Of a stretch of 64,000 nt of DNA, positions 17,362 to 26,465 are shown piece by piece. The notes under the pieces were generated by a model. It did no database searches, was not told where the DNA came from, and worked only from the letters and a program-made list of their open reading frames with translations. The position numbers and the translations under genes were made by a program. This DNA is from an uncultured Eubacteriales bacterium (lineage in GTDB: Bacteria > Bacillota > Clostridia > Lachnospirales > Lachnospiraceae), in assembly GCA_900548855.1 (NCBI GenBank), contig URMF01000004.1:1-64000 (forward strand), written 5' to 3'. The stretch's first letter is position 1. Each line of letters begins with the position of its first letter.

Positions 17362-20300
17362 ATGAATTATCAGATTGGAAATAACAGCCGGCAGGCGGGA
17401 TATGACAATTCCATTTTTGGAGGTTCCGGTATATCCGGTAACGGACAGCCGGATTCTGACGGAGACAAGAGTGGCATTTTAAGTGGCAGCAACATAGGTG
17501 ATTTGCTGGCGTGCAAGCTGGTAAAGAATGGAAAAGAGCCGGTGCTGGATATTAACGGCATTGAGATTAAAACAAAGGCGGCGAAAGAGCTGGACAATGC
17601 AAAACCGGGAGATACCATTTATCTGAAGCTTCAGGAGGTAAACAAGAACCAGGTATCTTTGAAGATAGTGGGCACAGAGGCAGCGGGAGAGCAGAGCATC
17701 TTAAATGCGGCAACCAGTGCACAGGTGATGCAGAGTACGGAACAGTTTTCCGAGATGATTAAGAAAAATCTGGATGGAGCGCTGGATGAGAAGGAGGCAA
17801 AGGAGAATCAGAAGGAGATACTGCGGAATCTTTCCTCTGATGAAATTGCCCGCCTTCGGATGATGCAGATTGACGTGACAAATGCAACACTTTCCGATTT
17901 AATGGGAATGGTGATTACAATCCGTTCCGGCGAGCATCAGGATGAGATAAATGAACAGCTTAAAGATATTGTCAAGGAAACGGTGGGCAGGCTTAGAGAC
18001 AGCATAACAGCAGGACAGTCCGATGGCAGTGTAGCACCGGCAGATTTGGAAACGGTTGATAATACAGCAGCACAGAGTACAGCCCAAAGGGGAACGGCAC
18101 GGCTGAACAGCGAGGGATATCTGGTAAACACAGAACCGGATCAGCAGACAGTTCCGGAAAGTGCAAGCCAGGCTGCCCCAGGCATTGGCCAGGAACCGGG
18201 AGACGGTGTCATTAAGGGAGAGGAACCGCTTATTTCCGATGAACAATTGATATATATGGTAAAAAATAAAATGGATTTAACCATTGAGAACCTGGATATT
18301 GCAAAAAATAGTGTGAATGAGGAGAGTCCGTCAAAGGAAGTGATGGTCAGCGACCAGGTATGGAGCGATATTTACTCTCAGGTAACTGGTATTATTGAGG
18401 CTGCGGGAATGTCCGTTACAGAGCAGAGCCTTTCAGGGGCACAGTTCATGCTTCGTCATGAACTGCCAATTACCGTAGACTCCCTGCGGCTGTACATGGC
18501 AGTAAATTCGGTAAACCAGAGAGGAATCCAGCTGGCGCAGGTTGAGGTAAATATCCGGGAACAGATTATGCTTGGAAATGAGCCGGAGCAGGCCAGAATC
18601 AGTGGAAGATCTCTGCACGACAGGGCATCCCAGCTGATGGAAAAGGTAAGGGAAATTACTGCCCGGTCAGTAGATAATGCGGTAAAGCAGGGTAAGCCCC
18701 TTACAGTTTCTTATCTGTATAACAGCTCCATGCGGAGTGTGGATACGGGAAGAATGCGGACGCCGGTAAATACTGGTGTAGAGGGAGCAAGTCTCTCCTT
18801 AAGTGGAATCGGACAGAAGGGTTTACAGCCGGGAAGTGCAGAAGCATTATCTGTGAATCCGAGTGCGGTTACAGCCAGAAGGCAGTTAGAGGAGATTCGC
18901 CTTTCCATGACAATGGAGGCGGCCATCCGCCTTGTAAAACAGGATATCAATATTGATGCAAAGCCTTTATCCCAGGTTGTGGAAGCTTTAAGACAGCAGG
19001 AGAACAGCTATTACGAGAAGGTAGTTTCCACTCAGGATTTACACGATATTCCGGAAGGTGTGGATTTGCTGACAGAGACATTAAGGGAAACGGATGGACT
19101 TAAGAATCTGCCGGAATATACGTTGGGTGAGATAGTGAAACGTCCAACCATCACGGTAAGCGGTTTATATGAAGCGGGTACGCAGATAAAGGCGGCTCTG
19201 GCAGGGAACGCCTATGAGACTATGATGACCCGTCCAAGAAAAGATATGGGAGATTCCATTACAGAAGCATTTCAAAATGTAGATGCCATATTAGAGGATA
19301 TGGATATGGACAGGAATGAGGAGAACCAGCGGGCTGTCCGGATTCTGGCATATAATGAAATGGAACTAAATGAGACCAATATTGTAAGTGTAAAATCAGC
19401 GGATGCCAAGGTTCAGCAGATGTTTGATACGCTGACACCGCAGATTGTACTCAATTTAATCAGAGAGGGAAAAAACCCATTGAACATGACAATTGACGGT
19501 CTCAATGAGGAAATTATGCAGCAGAGGGAAGTACGGGGTGTGACAGATGAACAGCGGTTCAGTGAATTTTTATACCAGATGGACAGGAACAACGGTATAA
19601 CAGAGGAAGAGCGGAAGAGCTTTATTGGCATTTACCGGCTTCTGGACAAGGTGGAGAAGTCCCACGGAAAAGATATTGGAGCAGTTGTGCGAAACGGGCA
19701 GGAGGTTACCCTTGGAAATCTGTTTTCAGCTGATAAGAGCCGCAGGGCCAGGGGTATGGATATAGCCGTAGATGAGAGCTTTGGAGAGCGTACCGGTATA
19801 GAGACTGCAGAGGGCAGCATTTTAAGTCAGGTTGAGACAGCCTATAACCAAACCTTGACCTCCAGCATTTTGCGGCATATTCGGCCGGAGACCTTAAAGA
19901 GCATGGAGAATATGAACTATCAGGATATGAGCTTTGAGGAATTAAATGCAATTATGAAAGCCGGGGACAACGGTCAGGGAGAAGCAGAGCTGGTGGAAGA
20001 GCTTTCCAATGAATTTAAGAGGGCACTTGCCTATGAAGAAGAAGTGGAGACTATGTTAGATGCCAATGATATGCCTAAGACTGTTACAAATATGATTGCA
20101 GCGCATCAGGTAATGTATGAAACAGACGGCATTTATGGCATGATTCGGAATATTAAGAATAATCTGGCACCGGAAAAAAGGAGACAGATTACAGCGCAGG
20201 AAAATCAGATTTTGGAGAATTTAGAAAGTAAGGCTGACGTGGTATACGGGTTGGAAAATCTGCGCTCCGGCTTATCCCAGGCGATACATGATAAGGAATC

Positions 20301-20787
20301 CGATGGAACGATTACGGCGATGGATATTCAGGCGTTGAAATATTTAAATGCAGGAATGCCGATTGCCATGCGGGCGGTAGAAGAGGATGTATTCCAGATT
20401 CCGCTGGTGGTGGGAGAGGAAGTCAGCATTATGAAGGTTTCCATTTTGCAGGATGGCAGCCATGCGGGAGATGTCACTGCGACCCTGCAGACAGCAAGGT
20501 ACGGTAAGCTGACGGCATTTATTCATATGGAAGGCAGTCAGATTGAGGGTTATATCACGACAGAGGAAGAGAGCGGACAAACCGAGCTGGAGAAAAATGA
20601 GTTAACCCTTCGTTCAGTGTTTGCCAAGGCGGGCATGGAGGTAAAGGATTTACGTCTGGATGGCACGAAGCCAATTCAGTACGGCTCAGAAACCGGGAAA
20701 CAAGAGGTGTCCACATCCAAGCTATACAAGGCTGCAAAACAGCTGCTGACGGCTATTAAGTTAACAGGAATCGCTGCCGATAATTAA
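17362..20787 (+). CDS. large flagellar protein, FliK-like (DUF6240 type)
   Basis: A 1141-residue protein directly upstream of flagellin. Residues 40-110 form a domain like the N-terminal modules of hook-length control proteins (LLACKLVKNGKEPVLDINGIEI, then GDTIYLKLQEVNKNQVSLKIVG). A long Gln/Glu/Ser-rich helical middle follows. Residues about 1000-1100 (VGEEVSIMKVSILQDGS, VTATLQTARYGKLTAFIHME, ELTLRSVFAKAGMEVKDLRL) resemble the FliK C-terminal domain in spacing. I recall Lachnospiraceae homologues being labelled DUF6240. A hook or rod length ruler, or an export-switching factor, is inferred from position and composition. No signal peptide, as expected for a type III flagellar substrate. GAGGTG lies upstream of the ATG. 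Confidence 0.7.
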   Translation: MNYQIGNNSRQAGYDNSIFGGSGISGNGQPDSDGDKSGILSGSNIGDLLACKLVKNGKEPVLDINGIEIKTKAAKELDNAKPGDTIYLKLQEVNKNQVSLKIVGTEAAGEQSILNAATSAQVMQSTEQFSEMIKKNLDGALDEKEAKENQKEILRNLSSDEIARLRMMQIDVTNATLSDLMGMVITIRSGEHQDEINEQLKDIVKETVGRLRDSITAGQSDGSVAPADLETVDNTAAQSTAQRGTARLNSEGYLVNTEPDQQTVPESASQAAPGIGQEPGDGVIKGEEPLISDEQLIYMVKNKMDLTIENLDIAKNSVNEESPSKEVMVSDQVWSDIYSQVTGIIEAAGMSVTEQSLSGAQFMLRHELPITVDSLRLYMAVNSVNQRGIQLAQVEVNIREQIMLGNEPEQARISGRSLHDRASQLMEKVREITARSVDNAVKQGKPLTVSYLYNSSMRSVDTGRMRTPVNTGVEGASLSLSGIGQKGLQPGSAEALSVNPSAVTARRQLEEIRLSMTMEAAIRLVKQDINIDAKPLSQVVEALRQQENSYYEKVVSTQDLHDIPEGVDLLTETLRETDGLKNLPEYTLGEIVKRPTITVSGLYEAGTQIKAALAGNAYETMMTRPRKDMGDSITEAFQNVDAILEDMDMDRNEENQRAVRILAYNEMELNETNIVSVKSADAKVQQMFDTLTPQIVLNLIREGKNPLNMTIDGLNEEIMQQREVRGVTDEQRFSEFLYQMDRNNGITEEERKSFIGIYRLLDKVEKSHGKDIGAVVRNGQEVTLGNLFSADKSRRARGMDIAVDESFGERTGIETAEGSILSQVETAYNQTLTSSILRHIRPETLKSMENMNYQDMSFEELNAIMKAGDNGQGEAELVEELSNEFKRALAYEEEVETMLDANDMPKTVTNMIAAHQVMYETDGIYGMIRNIKNNLAPEKRRQITAQENQILENLESKADVVYGLENLRSGLSQAIHDKESDGTITAMDIQALKYLNAGMPIAMRAVEEDVFQIPLVVGEEVSIMKVSILQDGSHAGDVTATLQTARYGKLTAFIHMEGSQIEGYITTEEESGQTELEKNELTLRSVFAKAGMEVKDLRLDGTKPIQYGSETGKQEVSTSKLYKAAKQLLTAIKLTGIAADN

Positions 20788-20845
20788 AATAGATGACAGC
20801 AAAAATCAGCCATTGGCTGGAGAGTACAAATTGAGGTGAAGATAT

Positions 20846-22234
20846 ATGAGACTGAATCATAACACACTGGCATACACAGCCAACAATAATTTAGTAGCAA
20901 TCAACAATAATCTCACAAAAACGATGGAGAGACTTTCATCCGGCTATAAGATTAACAAGTCTTCGGATGATCCGGCAGGTAAGGCGATATCCCAGAGAAT
21001 GAATTCTCAGATTCGCGGATTGGAGAGAGCAGTTGATAATTCAAATGACGGTATTTCTTTAATTCAGACGGCAGAGGGTGCATTGAACGAGATTCATTCC
21101 ATTCTGGCAAGAATCCGTGAACTGGCAGTGCGGGGTGCCAATGAGACTTATGCAGAGGAAGATAAGGACGCCATGCAGGAAGAGATTGACCAGCTTGAGG
21201 AAGAGATTGATAGAATTTCCAATACAACAGATTTCAATGGACGTAAGCTTTTAAATGGAGAATTGAACAAAAAAGGTTATACAGACAATGACGCCATGAA
21301 AATTGTGGAAATCGGTGGCGATATTGAGCCAGGTGAATATGGTTTGTATGTTGCCAGTGCAGGTACACAGGCAGTATCACAGATTAATATAATGGCAGAT
21401 GGAACGGTTATTACAAAGGCACAGGAGGGTACACTGCTGGTTAACGGTCTTGAGATAGAGATTGAGGAAGGAATGAGTGCAGCAGAGGTAAAGGAGAAAA
21501 TCCGGGATACGGTTGATAAGATAGGAATTGATTTTGATGTGCAGACCGGCAGGCTTACCACGAAGGAGTATGGCAGTAAGCAGTCCATTACGGTTAAGAG
21601 TGCAAATGAGGAGCTGGCGGCTTTATTTGGTGCAACAGGCACTACTACATATGGTACCAATGCCAAGGCAGCATTTCCGGTTGATGCTACGGGAGAACGT
21701 ATTGGATTTTCGGGAACGGCTACCATAGAGACACAGGGTAACCGTATTACAGTAACAGACAAGAATGGTTTTAAGATGGTGTATGATACAGACCCGAATG
21801 TAGCGCCATATGAAACCAGTATTACAGTGTTATCTGCAGGCCCGATGGTATTACAGATTGGAAATGATGAGGGTCAGACCCTGAACATTAATATTAATAA
21901 GACAACTGCGGAATCTTTGGAGATTGATAAAATTAATGTATACACTAATGCCTATGCCTCTGATGCAATTGAAAAAATTGATGCGGCGGTGGCAAAGATA
22001 TCAAGTATCCGCTCTGCGTTAGGTGCATATCAAAACCGTTTGGACCATACGGTCACCAATCTGGAGAGTGCGGATGAGAATCTGACCAGTGCAGTATCCA
22101 GAATCCGTGACACGGACATGGCAGAGGAAATTACAGAATATACACAGCAGAACGTATTAAGCCAGAGTGCATTACAGATGCTTGTTAAGTCTAACGCACG
22201 GCCAGAGGGATTGTTGCAGTTATTCCAGAGATAA
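20846..22234 (+). CDS. hag: flagellin
   Basis: The filament subunit, 462 residues. The N-terminal D0/D1 region is canonical (MRLNHNTLAYTANNNL, then MERLSSGYKINKSSDDPAGKAIS, LIQTAEGALNEIHSILARIRELAV). The C-terminal D1/D0 region matches too (RLDHTVTNLESADENLTSAVSRIRDTDMAEEITEY, ending LLQLFQR). The variable central domain (about 150-370) is shorter than in enteric flagellins. The C-terminus reads SALQMLVKSNARPEGLLQ where many flagellins have AQAMLAQANQQPQGVLQ. Cotranscription with the upstream FliK-like gene (58-bp gap) and downstream FliS is likely. Confidence 0.95.
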   Translation: MRLNHNTLAYTANNNLVAINNNLTKTMERLSSGYKINKSSDDPAGKAISQRMNSQIRGLERAVDNSNDGISLIQTAEGALNEIHSILARIRELAVRGANETYAEEDKDAMQEEIDQLEEEIDRISNTTDFNGRKLLNGELNKKGYTDNDAMKIVEIGGDIEPGEYGLYVASAGTQAVSQINIMADGTVITKAQEGTLLVNGLEIEIEEGMSAAEVKEKIRDTVDKIGIDFDVQTGRLTTKEYGSKQSITVKSANEELAALFGATGTTTYGTNAKAAFPVDATGERIGFSGTATIETQGNRITVTDKNGFKMVYDTDPNVAPYETSITVLSAGPMVLQIGNDEGQTLNININKTTAESLEIDKINVYTNAYASDAIEKIDAAVAKISSIRSALGAYQNRLDHTVTNLESADENLTSAVSRIRDTDMAEEITEYTQQNVLSQSALQMLVKSNARPEGLLQLFQR

Positions 22235-22263
22235 GAGAGGAATAAAAATCCGGGAGGAAGCAT

Positions 22264-22731
22264 ATGACAGATGAGCAGATGAATATATATAAAATGCGGA
22301 TTACGCAGGCCAGTACCGGAGAGCTTACGGTTATCATGCTGGAAATGGAAATTCAGTGGATGGATGAGGCGTTAGAAGCATATGAGGTCCAGAATATGGA
22401 GGAATTTATCCGGTGTATATCCAAGGCACAGGGAGTACAGGTGGAACTGATGACAGTGCTGAATATGGATAATGCAGTGGCAGTGGATGTATATTCTGTT
22501 TTTGCCTTTATCAATAAGCAGTTGATATATGCAAAGCTTAAGAGGGTTCCGCTGGATATAAAACGGTGCAGGGATATGTTAGAAAAATATCGTCAAAGTT
22601 TTCAGACGATTGCCCAAACAGATACGGCAGGTCCGGTTATGGCAGGCAGCGAGAAGATTTATGCAGGACTGACCTATGGAGCCGGTGGACTGGTGGAGAG
22701 CAGTATGGGTGGTACGGAATATAGTGTATAA
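22264..22731 (+). CDS. fliS: flagellar export chaperone FliS-like protein
   Basis: A 155-residue helical protein matching FliS: YKMRITQASTGELTVIMLEM corresponds to the conserved helix-1 block (TASPGELTLMLYDG), and IRCISKAQGVQVELMTVLNMD to helix 2. FAFINKQLIYAKLKR matches helix 3 and DMLEKYRQSFQTIAQTD helix 4. FliS keeps cytoplasmic flagellin monomeric before export. The C-terminal 30 residues are a Gly/Ser-rich extension. The gene follows flagellin by 29 bp with GGGAGG at its start and is closed by a strong terminator. Confidence 0.85.
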   Translation: MTDEQMNIYKMRITQASTGELTVIMLEMEIQWMDEALEAYEVQNMEEFIRCISKAQGVQVELMTVLNMDNAVAVDVYSVFAFINKQLIYAKLKRVPLDIKRCRDMLEKYRQSFQTIAQTDTAGPVMAGSEKIYAGLTYGAGGLVESSMGGTEYSV

Positions 22732-22760
22732 GACAATCTGTCGTTTAATGGATAAAATGT

Positions 22761-22797
22761 GGGCGTCAGTCTTCAGGATATGAAGACTGGCGCTTTT
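22761..22797 (+). terminator. intrinsic terminator of the flagellin operon
   Basis: GCGTCAGTCTTCA pairs with TGAAGACTGGCGC around a short loop and is followed by TTTT. Confidence 0.88.
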
Positions 22798-22800
22798 GGG

Positions 22801-22850
22801 TTGTCGGGCATATGAGAAAATGATCCGGTGGACCATTTTCGAGTTTTCAG
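22801..22850 (+). repeat. terminator-associated short repeat, copy 1
   Basis: TTGTCGGGCATATGAGAAAATG followed by ATCCGGTGGACCATTTTC closely matches the copy at 41141-41180. GAAAATG and CATTTTC form a hairpin around an 11-nt loop. Each copy sits immediately after an intrinsic terminator. Confidence 0.65.
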
Positions 22851-22916
22851 ATAAAAAAATAAATGCTATAATGTAGGGCAGACAGCAAACCATAGTAGAA
22901 TGGAGGAAAACAGGTT

Positions 22917-23333
22917 ATGAAAAAGGATGATTGTATTTTTTGTAAAATTGCAAATGGAGAAATCCCATCAACAACGATTTATGAGAACGAGGAGTTCCGG
23001 GTGTTTTTTGACATCAATCCGGCGAGCAAGGGGCATTGTCTGATTGTTCCGAAGGAGCACTACAGCAATATTTTTGATATTGATAAAGACACAGCAGGGA
23101 GACTCTTTTCTCTGGCAACGGTGGTGGCCCGAAGCCTTAAGAAGGAGTTGAATTTTGAAGGAATGAACATTGTGCAGAACAATGGAGAAATTGCGGGTCA
23201 GACGGTATTTCATTTTCATCTGCATTTAATTCCAAGATATACAGGGGATACTGTAAATGTAGACTGGCAGCCGGGACAGGCTGATATGGAAGAGCTTGCA
23301 GAGCTTGCTGGCGCAGTCAGAAAGAATATGTAA
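22917..23333 (+). CDS. HIT family hydrolase
   Basis: A 138-residue histidine-triad nucleotide-binding protein. The triad is H99, H101 and H103 in FHFHLHLIPR. The N-terminal CIFCKIANGEIPSTTIYENE and PASKGHCLIVPKEHY are standard HIT blocks (Hit/HinT class). It probably hydrolyses aminoacyl- or dinucleoside-type phosphoramidates; the physiological substrate is unknown. A TATAAT box lies near 22866. It is followed 24 bp later by the metal ABC importer genes. Confidence 0.94.
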   Translation: MKKDDCIFCKIANGEIPSTTIYENEEFRVFFDINPASKGHCLIVPKEHYSNIFDIDKDTAGRLFSLATVVARSLKKELNFEGMNIVQNNGEIAGQTVFHFHLHLIPRYTGDTVNVDWQPGQADMEELAELAGAVRKNM

Positions 23334-23357
23334 TTAATATAGTAAGGAAGTATGGAT

Positions 23358-24200
23358 ATGGGTAATCCGATAATAACGGTTAAGGACATGAGCTTTGCCT
23401 ATGGAAAAGATTATGTGTTAACAGACGTGAATTTTACAATAGAAGAACAGGAATATGTGGGGATTATCGGTGCTAACGGAGCAGGGAAGAGTACACTAAT
23501 GAAGCTGATTTTAGGACAGCTGGCACCCACCAAAGGGGAGGTGGCTGTAGCTACAGATTCCATTGGCTATGTTCCCCAGGTGGGCTTTCAGGCTGTGAAT
23601 AACTTTCCTGCGAATGTGGAAGAGATTGTGATGACGGGTCTGCATCCAGAGATAGGAATGTTTCGTTTTCCGAAGAAAGAGCATCGGCAGAAGGTATTAG
23701 AGACCTTGAGGCTTGTGGGTATGGAGGATTACCGCAGACGTATGCTGTCTGAGCTTTCCGGAGGCCAGCAGCAAAGAGTTTTAATTGCCAGGGCGTTGAT
23801 TCAGAATCCAAAGCTTTTAGTACTGGATGAACCGTTAACTGGTATTGACAAGGAGGCTGGAGAAATGCTCTACCAGCTGTTGGACAAACTGAATAAAGAA
23901 TATGGCATGACAATTGTAATGGTTACCCATAACATGGAACAGGTGGCACGTTATACGAACCGCTTCTACCATGTAAATAATGGAAATGTGCATCTGGATA
24001 AATCTTCGATTCTCTGTGATGAGGTAATGAAAGAGAAAATGATTATGTCTAAGCCTAAAAAATATGGCAGCCGTTATAAGGCAGGCAGAAAAACATATTC
24101 GGATAAAAATGCCCAGATACCGGAGAAGGAGGAGCCGTATGATGCTTCCTTTAAGGGTAAAAGAAGCTCACTGGCGCAGAAGGAGGATTCATCATGTTAG
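23358..24200 (+). CDS. metal ABC importer ATP-binding protein (ZnuC/MntB type)
   Basis: A 280-residue ATPase for zinc or manganese uptake. The ATG at 23358 is chosen because AAGGAAG is 7 nt away; the ATG at 23352 is too close. Walker A is GANGAGKST, the Q-loop YVPQVG, the signature LSGGQQQR, Walker B LLVLDEPLTGID and the His switch VTHNME. The Q-loop to helical region (FPANVEEIVMTGL) is that of metal-type importers. A C-terminal tail of about 45 residues is basic and polar. It overlaps the permease gene by 7 bp. No substrate-binding lipoprotein gene is present here. Confidence 0.93.
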   Translation: MGNPIITVKDMSFAYGKDYVLTDVNFTIEEQEYVGIIGANGAGKSTLMKLILGQLAPTKGEVAVATDSIGYVPQVGFQAVNNFPANVEEIVMTGLHPEIGMFRFPKKEHRQKVLETLRLVGMEDYRRRMLSELSGGQQQRVLIARALIQNPKLLVLDEPLTGIDKEAGEMLYQLLDKLNKEYGMTIVMVTHNMEQVARYTNRFYHVNNGNVHLDKSSILCDEVMKEKMIMSKPKKYGSRYKAGRKTYSDKNAQIPEKEEPYDASFKGKRSSLAQKEDSSC

Positions 24201-24988
24201 ATATATTTCAATATGAATTTATGCAGAAGGCATTTCTGGTGGGTATTCTTCTGGCAGTCATTATTCCGTTAATCGGTGTAATTGTGGTATTAAAGAGGCT
24301 TTCCATGATAGGGGACGCCTTATCCCATACCTCGCTTGCCGGTGTGGCGTTAGGGTTGGTTTTGGGTATCAATCCTATTGTTGGGGCGGTACTGGTATGT
24401 GTGATAGCGGCGTTCAGTATTGAGGCAATCCGGCGGCGGCTTCCCAAGTATGCGGAGATTTCCATTTCCATTATTATGTCGGTTGGAATCGGACTTGCCA
24501 GTGTATTATCCGGCTTTGTTGAGGATGGGGCTGCATTTAATTCCTTTCTGTTTGGAAGCATTGTGGCGATTACGGACACGGAGGTGGTGCTGGTGGTTAT
24601 TGTCACCGTCATTGTCGTAGTCACATTTTTGCTGTTATATAAGGAATTGATGTTTATTACCTTTGATGAGCAGGGGGCTGTTTTAGCAGGTATTCCGGTA
24701 AAGAAAATCAATTTTGTCATTACATTGTTAACAGCAATTACCGTATCGGTAGCGGCAAGAAGTGTAGGAGCGCTGATTGTGTCCTCCCTGATGGTAATTC
24801 CGGTTGCCTGTGCCATGCAGCTGGCAAACAGCTATAAGAAAACCGTTATTTTCTCTGTATTGTTTGCATTGCTGTTCACAGTTGTGGGATTATTTTTATC
24901 CTATTATTTTAATCTGAAGCCTGGTGGAACCATTGTGCTGACGGGAGTGGTGGTGCTGATTCCGCTGATGATATGGAAAAAAGAATAA
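24194..24988 (+). CDS. metal ABC importer permease (ZnuB family)
   Basis: A 264-residue permease with about eight hydrophobic segments. RLSMIGDALSHTSLAGVALGLVLG is the conserved family block after the first helices, and VSVAARSVGALIVSSLMVIPVACAMQLA the later block facing the ATPase. PGGTIVLTGVVVLIPLMIW ends the protein. It imports zinc, manganese or iron with the overlapping ATPase gene. The missing binding protein and any Zur or MntR regulator must lie elsewhere. The convergent Fic gene ends 29 bp away. Confidence 0.93.
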   Translation: MLDIFQYEFMQKAFLVGILLAVIIPLIGVIVVLKRLSMIGDALSHTSLAGVALGLVLGINPIVGAVLVCVIAAFSIEAIRRRLPKYAEISISIIMSVGIGLASVLSGFVEDGAAFNSFLFGSIVAITDTEVVLVVIVTVIVVVTFLLLYKELMFITFDEQGAVLAGIPVKKINFVITLLTAITVSVAARSVGALIVSSLMVIPVACAMQLANSYKKTVIFSVLFALLFTVVGLFLSYYFNLKPGGTIVLTGVVVLIPLMIWKKE

Positions 24989-25016
24989 CGCCTGCAGGGG
25001 ATTTTAACATGTAATA

Positions 25017-25622
25017 CTATAATTCTTCTGCTGTATAGGTAGTGTAGCCTTCATAGTAGTAGCTATGGTCGATACCTTTCATATAAATCTCACGGCTGTT
25101 AATCTCATCCGTTAAGGCTTTTTTCAAGATATGTTTAATTTCAATATCTTTAATAGGGCTGCGCTCCATTGCAAGCAGATAGTCATCTTTATCTACCTTA
25201 CTCCAATCAATCACTTTACCGATTTCTGTTTTGAGTATAAGGTCGAGCCATATACGGGTGCTGCGCCCATTGCCCTCCCGGAATGGATGAGCAATATTCA
25301 TTTCTATATACTTTTCGATAATTTCATCAAAAGTGGATTGTGGCATGTTGTCAATATTTTCAAGGGCTGCTTCCAGGTATATAATTGGTGCAAAACGGAA
25401 ATTTCCTTTTGCAATATTTACTTTACGAATATCTCCTGCAAAAGTATAAATATCTTCAAAAAGATATTTGTGTATTGCTCTAAGGGAAGAAAATTTTCCA
25501 GCTTCTAATCTATCAAGCGTACCGTTTTCAAAAAGTTCAATGGCTTTTTTCTTGCTTATGCGTTCTTCCTCACGGGCAAGTTCGGCAGAATTTGTAAGTC
25601 CTAATTTATTTTCAAGTGCCAT
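25017..25622 (-). CDS. class III Fic AMPylase with C-terminal inhibitory motif
   Basis: A 201-residue Fic-fold adenylyltransferase that transfers AMP (or another nucleotide) to protein hydroxyls. The active site HPFREGNGR is residues 112-120 with catalytic H112. The C-terminal segment contains S187-YYY-E191-G192, matching the [S/T]xxxE[G/N] inhibitory motif at the position typical of stand-alone class III proteins such as NmFic, whose glutamate blocks ATP gamma-phosphate binding. RAIHKYLFEDIYTFAGDIRKVNIAKG is the usual flap region. GGAGG precedes the ATG. It is close to a small unknown gene and an integrase relic, so a mobile origin is plausible. Confidence 0.92.
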   Translation of the reverse strand: MALENKLGLTNSAELAREEERISKKKAIELFENGTLDRLEAGKFSSLRAIHKYLFEDIYTFAGDIRKVNIAKGNFRFAPIIYLEAALENIDNMPQSTFDEIIEKYIEMNIAHPFREGNGRSTRIWLDLILKTEIGKVIDWSKVDKDDYLLAMERSPIKDIEIKHILKKALTDEINSREIYMKGIDHSYYYEGYTTYTAEEL

Positions 25623-25735
25623 AAACGAGCCTCCTTATTTATTATTAAAAGAATAAACGAAACTAATAAAAATTATATCATGAGCATCCCTTAAAAATCA
25701 ACGGCATTTATGTGGTTTATGTTCATTCGGTTTAA

Positions 25736-26095
25736 TTAGACATTATAAATGCTTTTTATGACAAAAATTTCGGTGAGCAGGTTAATAGCATCTACAAATC
25801 CCTGCTTATAGGCTGCTCTGCCATAGTCGCCACTTCTTTTATTGCAAGCAGATAATGCGTCGTCCACAGTCAGCCATTGTTCGCGACTTAAGCCCATTGC
25901 AGAAAGCACCTCTATTTTTCTTTGAATCTCTTTGGTGGTTTGCTGGTATTGTGTATCGTTTTTAATAGTATTTTCCAGAGCGGTGGAGATTCGTATATTG
26001 AAAAGGGATTCCAATATGGGTTCCGATGTATCGGTGCCCAGTTCTTTTTTCACCTGTTCTGCAATTTTATTGAATATTTCTGTAAATGTATCCAT
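25736..26095 (-). CDS. small helical protein, DUF6809-like
   Basis: A 119-residue protein. The ATG at 26095 is preferred over an earlier in-frame codon because TGGAGG lies 6 nt upstream. It is all helical and polar, with conserved-looking MGLSREQWLTVDDALSACNKRSGDYGRAAYKQGFVDAINLL. I associate this with proteins labelled DUF6809 in Lachnospiraceae mobile regions, from memory only. No catalytic motif. It lies between the Fic gene and the integrase relic on the same strand, so it may belong to the same decayed element. Confidence 0.7.
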   Translation of the reverse strand: MDTFTEIFNKIAEQVKKELGTDTSEPILESLFNIRISTALENTIKNDTQYQQTTKEIQRKIEVLSAMGLSREQWLTVDDALSACNKRSGDYGRAAYKQGFVDAINLLTEIFVIKSIYNV

Positions 26096-26187
26096 GTTAA
26101 GCCTCCATTGTGTTGATAAATATATAGGCAATTATTATATTAATGCTTCTTTTCAATTTTAGCATGGATAAATAGAATAATGTTTCG

Positions 26188-26370
26188 TTATGAAGAAATT
26201 TTTAAAGCCACATTATACATTATTTCTGCTTTGATTTTCTGTAGAGTGGGCGTAGAAATTGTTGTGGTACTAACATTTGAGTGTCCGAGCAGTTCCGGTA
26301 CATCTTTTGGTGTAGTTCCATTTGCCAAGAGATTATAGGTCCTTTTATAAGTTTGCCGCAGGCGGTAGGA
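26188..26370 (-). pseudogene. C-terminal relic of a tyrosine recombinase (integrase)
   Basis: Reading the minus strand from 26370 to TAA at 26188 gives YRLRQTYKRTYNLLANGTTP followed by KDVPELLGHSNVSTTTISTP. This is the end of a phage or transposon integrase: the RxxH region, here RLRQTY with the His changed, and the LLGHSNVSTT block before the nucleophile. The tyrosine expected a few residues later is absent (TTTISTPT), and stops occur immediately upstream at 26371-26376, so the gene is truncated and inactive. It marks an old integration event beside the Fic and toxin-antitoxin genes. Confidence 0.8.
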
Positions 26371-26429
26371 TTATCAGTCCATGTTGCTAAGATATTATAA
26401 AAGTGTTCGCTGAAAAACCACTATAAACA

Positions 26430-26462
26430 GATAGCTGGGAATTCAAAGTCCCAGCTATTATA
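26430..26462. terminator. hairpin between integrase relic and PIN gene
   Basis: ATAGCTGGGA pairs with TCCCAGCTAT around 8 nt. It sits 4 bp beyond the PIN stop codon on the minus strand; neither side has a long T-run, so orientation is uncertain. Confidence 0.5.
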
Positions 26463-26465
26463 TAA

